10,524 nucleotides of DNA from JBDSTZ01 sp039927975 (GTDB lineage: Bacteria; Pseudomonadota; Gammaproteobacteria; Burkholderiales; Burkholderiaceae_D): positions 1-10,524 of the forward strand of contig JBDSTZ010000278.1 in assembly GCA_039927975.1 (NCBI GenBank). Reading direction: 5' to 3'. The number at the start of each line of letters is the position of its first letter. Within the stretch, counting starts at the first letter, position 1. Under the pieces are notes generated by a model, which saw only the letters and a list, made by a program, of their open reading frames with translations, ran no database searches and was not told where the DNA came from. Positions 6,022 through 10,524 of this stretch are shown here, one piece after another. The position numbers and the translations under genes are program-made.

Positions 6022-7503
6022 TCAGGAGCGCGGATTGAGGATCGCGTCGGCCTTCTGCTGGTCCTGCGTGCTCAGCATCGGCGTCACCACCTTGAGCGCC
6101 GGCCCGGCCTTCTCGAATCCCGACGATTTGGCCAGGCTGAGCCAGACGTAAGCCAGCGCCACGTCCTTCGGCCCGCCTTCGCCCTTGGTCGACATCACGG
6201 CCAGGTTGAACATGGCGTCCGGATTGCCCTGCTTGGCGGAAGCGTCGAGCAATCGGCGCGCGGTCGTCAAGTCCTTGTCGACCACTTCGCCGGAGTAAAA
6301 ATAGGTCGCCAGCGCATTTTGCGCCTCCGGATTGCCCTTGGTGGCCGATTCCTTGTAGTACACGATGGCCTTGCCCTGGTCGACCCCGACGCCTTCGCCG
6401 CGATCGTACATGCGCGCCACCGCCAGCAGCGCGGCGTCATTGCCGGCCCTGGCCGCCGCGCTCAGGTAGGCGGCGCCCAGGTTCGTGTCCTTGGGGATCG
6501 ATTCAGCGCCGTTGTAGTACAACTTGCCGAGCTGATACTGGGCCGGCGCGTAGCCGGCTTCCGACGCTTCCTTCATCAGCGCGACGGCCTTGCCTGGATT
6601 TTTCTCGCCGCCATAGCCGGACAGATAAGCCAGGCCCAAGGTATTGCTGGCAGGGATGAAGCCGAAGTCGGCGGCCTTCTCATACCAGTGACGCGCCTCG
6701 ACCTGGTTCTTGCCGGTGCCGATGCCAAACAGATAAATTTTGGCGAGGATGACCGCCGCCTCGATGCGCTCGTTCATTTCCGCCGGCGCCTTCGGGTCGA
6801 AGCGGAAGCGGTCGCGCGAGGGATCGAAACGCGCCTCGGCGATCCGCTTGAACCAAAACACGGCCTGTCCCGTGTCCTTGGGCGTGCCGAGGCCGTACAG
6901 GTGCAGCTTGCCGATCATGAGCGCCGCTTCGTCGTAGCCAATCTTTTCGTAGGCAGCGTTAAACAGGCGCAGGGCGTTCGGATAGTCCTTGTTGTCGAGC
7001 GCCTGCATGCCCTCGGCCAGCGTGGTGTCGCGGCGCAGGATCGAGCGCTGGCCGGCGGCAAAGAAGGCCTCACGGTTGCTGACGAAGTCGCGCGCGTTCT
7101 CGTCGAATGGGCGGAAGCCTAAAATAGGTTCTCGGTCGGGTTTGACACTGCCGTATGGGTAATCGTTCGGGTCATCGTCGAGCAGATTGAAGTCCCGGGC
7201 GTATTGCAGCACGACGTCGTCGTATTCCGGGCTGTAGGAACGCATGAAGGAGGCCGAACCCGCCGAGTTGCGCGAGAAGAACTTGCTCTTGTATTTGAAG
7301 ATTTCGGCCGGATCGAGCGGCTTGAGACGCCGCGCGTTCACCGTGACCGAGGCCGCGCTTTCTTGCTGCGTGGTCGCCGCCGGCGGCGCCGCTGCGCTCG
7401 CCGTTGCGGGCGCGGTCTGTGCGAAGGCGCCGCTCGCCACCAGCAAACCGGCGGCAAGGCCCAGTCCGGTGATGAGGCGCGATGGTGACTTTGACGGTGA
7501 CAT
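6022..7503 (-). CDS. Secreted Sel1-repeat (SLR) protein
   Basis: The protein has 493 residues from the ATG at 7501-7503, which follows AGGGGG at 4 bases. An upstream in-frame TTG at 7521 has no such signal and is less likely. A signal peptide ends at AFA (residues 26-28), so it is probably periplasmic or outer-membrane associated. An Ala/Pro/Thr-rich linker and a region without recognisable domain follow, then a TPR-like segment near 164-184. From about residue 192 to 464 there are seven Sel1-like repeats (Pfam PF08238 type), with motifs such as LGLAYLSGYGG, LGKLYYNGAE and ARMYDRGEGVGV and the final A-AYVWLSLA helix. SLR proteins form alpha-alpha solenoids that bind other proteins; the partner cannot be read from the sequence. 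It sits between xseA and sodB on the same strand, with spacers on both sides, so it probably has its own promoter. Confidence 0.92.
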   Translation of the reverse strand: MSPSKSPSRLITGLGLAAGLLVASGAFAQTAPATASAAAPPAATTQQESAASVTVNARRLKPLDPAEIFKYKSKFFSRNSAGSASFMRSYSPEYDDVVLQYARDFNLLDDDPNDYPYGSVKPDREPILGFRPFDENARDFVSNREAFFAAGQRSILRRDTTLAEGMQALDNKDYPNALRLFNAAYEKIGYDEAALMIGKLHLYGLGTPKDTGQAVFWFKRIAEARFDPSRDRFRFDPKAPAEMNERIEAAVILAKIYLFGIGTGKNQVEARHWYEKAADFGFIPASNTLGLAYLSGYGGEKNPGKAVALMKEASEAGYAPAQYQLGKLYYNGAESIPKDTNLGAAYLSAAARAGNDAALLAVARMYDRGEGVGVDQGKAIVYYKESATKGNPEAQNALATYFYSGEVVDKDLTTARRLLDASAKQGNPDAMFNLAVMSTKGEGGPKDVALAYVWLSLAKSSGFEKAGPALKVVTPMLSTQDQQKADAILNPRS

Positions 7504-7512
7504 AAAACCCCC

Positions 7513-7649
7513 TGTATCCAATGTTGGTGTAATTATCAGGAAAACATCAAGACGGCTGAATCGTTCAATAATAATAGTTGAACGGGCAACAAACGCAGGA
7601 GTTTTTTACGCTTGTTACACATACGGGGGATGGCGAAACATTGGATACA
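7513..7649. repeat. 13-bp inverted repeat in the Sel1-gene leader
   Basis: TGTATCCAATGTT at 7513-7525 is exactly reverse-complemented by AACATTGGATACA at 7637-7649, with 111 bases between. The left arm overlaps the Shine-Dalgarno area of the Sel1-repeat gene. Two regulator sites or a long-range leader stem are possible; no transposase or insertion sequence is present between the arms. Confidence 0.75.
7562..7584. promoter_or_regulatory. Palindromic operator-like site upstream of the Sel1-repeat gene
   Basis: CGTTCAA (7562-7568) and TTGAACG (7578-7584) are perfect 7-bp arms around nine A/T-rich bases. The centre-to-centre distance of 16 bp places the arms about 1.5 helical turns apart. It lies about 60-80 bases upstream of the Sel1 ATG, between the arms of the larger inverted repeat. 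The cognate regulator is unknown. Confidence 0.45.
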
Positions 7650-7781
7650 TGACAGCCATGCGGGCGGGCCTCATGCGGGCCGAAACCGGCGGCTCGGTGT
7701 TGCCGTTCTTGTCGACATGGGCGCCTGCCAGCATGACCGCCCAGCACCGACGATAAGCGGTCTGGCGACACCGCCCAAGCG

Positions 7782-9131
7782 CTACAGTTCCGGCTGCACG
7801 CTTTCGATACCGACGTCCGCGCTGCCCTCGGCCAGCCGCACATTGAGCACCTGGCGCGGGGCCAGTTGCGCCGGCGAGCGCAGCACATGGCCACTGGCGT
7901 CGCGCACGATGGCGTAGCCGCGTTCGAGGGTGCGCTGGGGGTTGAGCAGTTCGAGCTGGGCCGACAAGGCCGCCAGCGCATCGCGCCGCTGGCCGAGCTG
8001 GCCGGCCACGCCGCTGGCGAAATGCCGTTGCTGTGACGCCAGCTCGGCGCGCAGGGGCCGCACATCGGGCCGTTGTCGGGCCCAGCGCCCGCGCAGTTGC
8101 GCCAGCGTGAAGTTGCCGCGGTTGACAGGCTGGCGCAGCGCGTGGCCGAGCGCGGTCGACAGCGCCACCAGCTTGAGGCGCTGATGGCCGATCTGCGCGG
8201 AAGGGCTCAGGAGGCGCCGGTTGCAGTTATCCAGGTTCAGATTCGCCTCGGCCAAGGTGCGCCGCATGGCGCGCCGCAGATCGGTGGCGTCGGCCGCCAG
8301 CGATGCCATCCAGTCGGCGTGGGCGGTGGCCGCCAGCTCGGCGGCGGCGGTGGGCGTGGCCGCGCGCACGTCGGCGACGAAATCGGCGATCGTGAAGTCG
8401 GTCTCGTGGCCGACGCCGGAGATGACCGGCATGCTGCAGCCGGCGATCGCGCGCGCCACCACTTCCTCGTTAAAGCACCAGAGGTCCTCGATCGAGCCGC
8501 CGCCACGGCACACCAGCAGCACGTCGACCTCGGCGCGGTGCGAGGCGGTGGAGATGGCGTCGGCGATCTTCTGCGCCGCCAGCTGGCCCTGCACCGGCGT
8601 CGGGTACAGCACGATGCGGATGTGCGGGGTACGCCGTTTGAGGGCGCTGAGCAGGTCACGCAGCGCAGCGGCCTGCGGGCTCGTGACGATGCCGACCGTG
8701 CGCGTAAACAGCGGCAGCGCTCGCTTGCGCTCGGGCGCGAACAGGCCCTGGGCGCCGAGCTTTTCCTTGAGCCGCATAAAGGCTTCGTACAGGACGCCGA
8801 CGCCGGCGCGGCGGATCGCCTCGACATTGATCTGGTAATCGCCGCGCGCGCCGTACAAGGTCACCAGCGCGCGCACTTCGACCTTGTCGCCTTCGCGCGG
8901 AATGAAGCCGGCAAATTGGGCGCGTCCTCGGAACATCACGGCGCGCACCTGGGCCGCGTCGTCCTTGAGCGTGAAGTACCAGTGGCCGGACGCCGCGCGC
9001 GTGAAGTTGGAGATCTCGCCGCCGATCCAGGTCAGGGGAAAACTGCGTTCAAGCAGCCGGGCCACCTGGGCGTTGAGGGCGGTGACGGTCAGGACGGGCG
9101 GCGCGGCGTAGCTGGGGTCGGAATCGAGCAT
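7782..9131 (-). CDS. xseA: Exodeoxyribonuclease VII large subunit
   Basis: XseA is the catalytic large subunit of exonuclease VII, which degrades single-stranded DNA from both ends in the cytoplasm together with several XseB small subunits. With the ATG at 9131 the protein has 449 residues (E. coli 456). The N-terminal OB-fold is at residues 13-110 (LTVTALNAQVARLLE, WIGGEISNF, GHWYFTLKD). The catalytic domain follows, with TVGIVTSPQAAALRD at 145-159, CRGGGSIEDLW at 208-218 and GVGHETDFTIADF from 239, then a long coiled-coil-prone region that binds XseB. The frame also extends to a GTG at 9206 (474 aa), but those 25 residues are Arg/Pro-rich, unlike the family, and the GTG lies inside a DnaA-box-like string, so 9131 is preferred. 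No good Shine-Dalgarno precedes either start. xseB is not in the window. Confidence 0.96.
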   Translation of the reverse strand: MLDSDPSYAAPPVLTVTALNAQVARLLERSFPLTWIGGEISNFTRAASGHWYFTLKDDAAQVRAVMFRGRAQFAGFIPREGDKVEVRALVTLYGARGDYQINVEAIRRAGVGVLYEAFMRLKEKLGAQGLFAPERKRALPLFTRTVGIVTSPQAAALRDLLSALKRRTPHIRIVLYPTPVQGQLAAQKIADAISTASHRAEVDVLLVCRGGGSIEDLWCFNEEVVARAIAGCSMPVISGVGHETDFTIADFVADVRAATPTAAAELAATAHADWMASLAADATDLRRAMRRTLAEANLNLDNCNRRLLSPSAQIGHQRLKLVALSTALGHALRQPVNRGNFTLAQLRGRWARQRPDVRPLRAELASQQRHFASGVAGQLGQRRDALAALSAQLELLNPQRTLERGYAIVRDASGHVLRSPAQLAPRQVLNVRLAEGSADVGIESVQPEL

Positions 9132-9198
9132 CGTGTGTATGGCGTGTTCAGGGTGAGGTGCGTTGCGTCTGCCTCTGCGGCGAGGGGCGGGGCGCAAA

Positions 9199-9207
9199 CT
9201 GTCCACA
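9199..9207 (+). promoter_or_regulatory. DnaA-box-like 9-mer in the xseA leader
   Basis: CTGTCCACA is one base from TTGTCCACA and two from the perfect DnaA box TTATCCACA. It lies between the predicted xseA promoter and the xseA ATG. As a single site it is weak; its interest comes from the array to its right. Confidence 0.35.
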
Positions 9208-9226
9208 AAAATTTGGCGCGGTCATG

Positions 9227-9255
9227 CTTATGTCATAGTTTGCCGCGAACAACAA
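9227..9255 (-). promoter_or_regulatory. Possible xseA promoter
   Basis: On the minus strand CATAAG (9227-9232, 4 of 6) follows TTGTTG (9250-9255, 3 of 6) with 17 bp between. Both elements are mediocre. It gives a leader of about 90 nt. Confidence 0.3.
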
Positions 9256-9329
9256 GGATTTTTTGTAAGTGACTGATTTTAAAAAGTAATTCCGATTGCT
9301 TGATTTCAGTGCAAAGCTAAAAAATCCTT
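9254..9329. repeat. 11-bp inverted repeat in an AT-rich stretch at the left edge of the array
   Basis: AAGGATTTTTT (9254-9264) is the exact reverse complement of AAAAAATCCTT (9319-9329), with 54 mostly A/T bases between. The right arm belongs to array copy 1. The stretch 9257-9330 is the most AT-rich of the window and could be an easily melted element. Confidence 0.55.
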
Positions 9330-9362
9330 ATGGATCAAGGACTTTGAGGAAACTCTTAAGAC

Positions 9363-9397
9363 TTGCTCACAAAGTTGTCCACAGTTTGTGTGTGGAA
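9363..9397 (+). promoter_or_regulatory. Triple DnaA-box module 1
   Basis: TTGCTCACA (9363-9371), TTGTCCACA (9375-9383) and inverted TTCCACACA (read on the minus strand, 9397-9389). It is the most diverged copy; the central box has G at the third position. Confidence 0.65.
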
Positions 9398-9496
9398 CTT
9401 TACGAATCGCGCCTGGAGCGGCTGCGCGCTCGGCCAAAGCTGTCTCGTCACTAGGGTATGGCTGAGTGAGCGATGGCCGGCTTTGTGCACAGAAGC

Positions 9497-9505
9497 TGTG
9501 GACAT
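9497..9505 (-). promoter_or_regulatory. Isolated DnaA-like box, weak
   Basis: The minus strand reads ATGTCCACA, two bases from TTATCCACA. It lies in the longer gap between modules 1 and 2 and has no partner boxes. Confidence 0.25.
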
Positions 9506-9597
9506 CTTTGTTGGCAAGCACAGGGGTGCCTCACTAACTCATTGATTATATGGGGTTTTCCAGTCCTGGGTAATTTTGTGGCGCTGGGTACGAAATA

Positions 9598-9606
9598 CTA
9601 TCCACA
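9598..9606 (+). promoter_or_regulatory. Isolated DnaA-like box before copy 2
   Basis: CTATCCACA differs from TTATCCACA only at the first base. No flanking boxes at the module spacings. Confidence 0.4.
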
Positions 9607-9672
9607 TGCTCGAAATTTACGCATAGGAAATTTCTTCAATCAAATCAGTGACTTGACATAGCGTGCCCACTC

Positions 9673-9707
9673 TTGCTCACAATCTTATCCACAAAAGGTG
9701 TGCAAAA
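9673..9707 (+). promoter_or_regulatory. Triple DnaA-box module 2
   Basis: TTGCTCACA (9673-9681), perfect TTATCCACA (9685-9693) and inverted TTTTGCACA (minus strand, 9707-9699), which matches TTWTNCACA fully. A further TTTTCCACA lies at 9716-9724, so this copy has four boxes within 52 bases. Confidence 0.8.
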
Positions 9708-9878
9708 TCGCGAGTTTTTCCACAATCGCGCTTTGCGCCAGTATTCCGAAAAATGCGGGCGTCCAGCGGGTTTGATGGCAAAAACACATCGAAATTCAAT
9801 GATAATCCACCGTGCATCAATTTTACGCAGCGTCGATTTTCCTTTTAAAAACAAGGGACTTGCCTACAGTCAAAGCGC

Positions 9879-9913
9879 TTGCGCACAATCTTATCCACAA
9901 AAGATGTGCAGAA
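9879..9913 (+). promoter_or_regulatory. Triple DnaA-box module 3
   Basis: TTGCGCACA (9879-9887), perfect TTATCCACA (9891-9899) and inverted TTCTGCACA (minus strand, 9913-9905). A TTGTCCACG on the minus strand (9923-9915) and TTATCCCCT (9932-9940) follow closely. Confidence 0.8.
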
Positions 9914-10080
9914 CCGTGGACAAGTGCCGAGTTATCCCCTGAGTGACTGAGCCTGCCTAAAAAACAGGCGCAAACTCGATCAAAACAGTCCAAAAAACGC
10001 TACTTGTCCCGCAATGCATGGTTTTTGCGCAGCCATCTATTTCCCTTTGAAATCAAGGCACTTGCCTAGAGTCAAATTCC

Positions 10081-10115
10081 TTGCGCACAGTCTTATCCAC
10101 AAAATGTGTGCAGAA
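10081..10115 (+). promoter_or_regulatory. Triple DnaA-box module 4
   Basis: TTGCGCACA (10081-10089), perfect TTATCCACA (10093-10101) and inverted TTCTGCACA (minus strand, 10115-10107). Confidence 0.8.
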
Positions 10116-10147
10116 CCGTCAAGACTGTAAGATCGGCCCGGCCGGCC

Positions 10148-10175
10148 GTCGGATGGGCAAGATCGGGCATCCGAC
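10148..10175. repeat. 8-bp-arm hairpin in a GC-rich insert between modules 4 and 5
   Basis: GTCGGATG (10148-10155) and CATCCGAC (10168-10175) are perfect arms with a 12-base loop. The surrounding stretch from about 10130 to 10180 is clearly richer in GC than the rest of the array. No T run follows, so it is not a classical terminator. Confidence 0.5.
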
Positions 10176-10284
10176 CTCGACCGCATAATTTCCATCGAAA
10201 TTTCGACTTATTTTGCGCTGCCTTGTTTTTGCGCAAGGCGAATTTTCCTTTATGAATCAAGACACTTGCGTAGAGTCAAAGCGC

Positions 10285-10319
10285 TTGCGCACAATCTTAT
10301 CCACAGAACATGTGTAGAA
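10285..10319 (+). promoter_or_regulatory. Triple DnaA-box module 5
   Basis: TTGCGCACA (10285-10293), perfect TTATCCACA (10297-10305) and inverted TTCTACACA (minus strand, 10319-10311). Just upstream, GCCTTG (10220-10225) and CAAGGC (10234-10239) can form a small stem. Confidence 0.8.
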
Positions 10320-10486
10320 CTGCTCTTGCCGTTCAGCTGGCAACAAGATACATTGCCGGATTGCTGTCCACCTCGTTTTCACGCCGGATGGCTCTAGAAA
10401 TCACGCTTCGCGCAATGCCCATCAATCGCTTCGTCGCGCCCGCGCAGGCGGCTAGGTACGACGGCATCGGCGCGGGGTTTTTCGGG

Positions 10487-10495
10487 TTGTCCACA
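10487..10495 (+). promoter_or_regulatory. DnaA-like box before the rightmost gene start
   Basis: TTGTCCACA lies three bases before the Shine-Dalgarno AGGGAG of the possible gene at 10510. It lacks the two flanking boxes of the modules. Confidence 0.45.
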
Positions 10496-10509
10496 TTAGG
10501 GAGTTCGTT

Positions 10510-10524
10510 TTGCTCGCCATTCTT
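10510..10524 (+). CDS. Possible 5' end of a rightward gene (five codons visible)
   Basis: TTG CTC GCC ATT CTT would start a protein (M)LAIL. AGGGAG (10498-10503) lies six bases upstream, ideal Shine-Dalgarno spacing. From memory, xseA in several Burkholderiales is next to an exbB/tolQ-type proton-channel gene whose product begins with a short hydrophobic stretch of this kind. That makes an ExbB-like product a guess, not a reading. An alternative frame open from an ATG at 10388 to the edge has no recognisable features. Confidence 0.3.

Larger units (their letters stand above)
9303..10323 (+). repeat. Array of five DnaA-box repeat units (candidate DnaA-binding locus)
   Basis: Five units of roughly 100 bp begin near 9303, 9613, 9820, 10021 and 10225. 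Copies 3-5 share, in order, a TTTTTGCGCAG-like start, a TTTTCCTTT tract, AATCAAGGCACTTGCC, TAGAGTCAAA and then the triple-box module TTGCKCACA-N3-TTRTCCACA-N5-TGTGYRRAA, followed by CCG in copies 3 and 4. Copies 1 and 2 are more diverged but keep the module. The distances between central boxes are 310, 206, 202 and 204 bases; between the units lie unrelated sequences. DnaA (consensus TTWTNCACA) is the obvious ligand. The region 9132-10509 has no convincing gene. Possible roles are a DnaA titration or hydrolysis site like datA, an initiator-reactivating site, or an origin. Confidence 0.85.

Noticed and set aside
5953..7122. 389-codon open frame on the plus strand
   Set aside because: It is antisense to the Sel1-repeat gene, whose repeats and signal peptide are unmistakable; the product shows no recognisable motif.
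7513..7649. Insertion sequence bounded by the 13-bp inverted repeats
   Set aside because: Only 111 bases lie between the arms, there is no transposase and I see no flanking target duplication.
7615..7734. 39-residue minus-strand frame (begins MLAGAHVDKNGNTE)
   Set aside because: Looks superficially protein-like but has a weak ribosome binding site, no known match, and crosses one arm of the 13-bp inverted repeat; evidence is too thin.
8073..9272. 399-codon open frame on the plus strand
   Set aside because: It is antisense to xseA and shows the same chance-frame composition.
9363..9942. Several 60-90-codon frames in the array on both strands
   Set aside because: They run through the DnaA-box repeats, lack ribosome binding sites and have no family features.
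9303..10323. CRISPR array
   Set aside because: The period is about 204 bp and the conserved part about 100 bp with variable identity; there are no 25-40-bp identical repeats or spacers and no cas genes.
9303..10524. Integrated plasmid or phage origin (iterons with a rep gene)
   Set aside because: No rep, integrase or partition gene is visible, and the flanks are housekeeping genes. It cannot be excluded beyond the right edge.

Overview
The window looks like a chromosomal segment of a high-GC betaproteobacterium, probably Burkholderiales and most likely Oxalobacteraceae (Massilia/Duganella/Janthinobacterium-like). The basis is base composition, strong G/C third positions, protein flavour (SodB, XseA, DsbA) and the xseA/sodB neighbourhood. 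The taxonomy is inference.

Layout. 1-1286 (-): the N-terminal part of a secreted M1-family zinc metallopeptidase, cut by the left edge just after its HEXXH motif. 1287-1715: a divergent control region with a likely promoter for the peptidase, a TATAAT promoter on the + strand and a well-conserved cobalamin riboswitch. 1716-3680 (+): a BtuB-type TonB-dependent receptor under that riboswitch, i.e. vitamin B12 uptake repressed by B12. 3681-3884: a GC hairpin after btuB and a good intrinsic terminator pointing the other way with no visible client gene. 3885-4547 (+): periplasmic thiol oxidase DsbA. 4842-5162 (+): a small single-pass membrane protein of unknown function. 5163-5278: two terminators between convergent genes. 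5312-5890 (-): iron superoxide dismutase SodB. 6022-7503 (-): a secreted Sel1-repeat protein. 7504-7781: a spacer with two inverted repeats. 7782-9131 (-): XseA, the large subunit of exonuclease VII.

9132-10509 is about 1.4 kb without a convincing gene and is the most unusual part. It holds five copies of a 35-bp module, each made of three DnaA-box-like 9-mers with invariant geometry: TTGCKCACA, 3 bp, TTRTCCACA, 5 bp, then an inverted TGTG-type box. Four of the five central boxes are the perfect TTATCCACA. Modules 2-5 repeat about every 204 bp, and the modules sit in a longer repeat of roughly 100 bp. Further single boxes lie close to the 5' ends of both flanking genes. It reads as a DnaA-binding array: a datA-like reservoir, an initiator-control locus or, less likely, an ectopic origin. 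The last 15 bases may be the first codons (TTG start, good Shine-Dalgarno) of a rightward gene, perhaps exbB from remembered Burkholderiales gene order.

The genes do not form one pathway. btuB plus riboswitch is one regulated unit, dsbA and the small membrane gene may share a transcript, and xseA, the Sel1 gene and sodB point the same way but are separated by spacers and probably have their own promoters.
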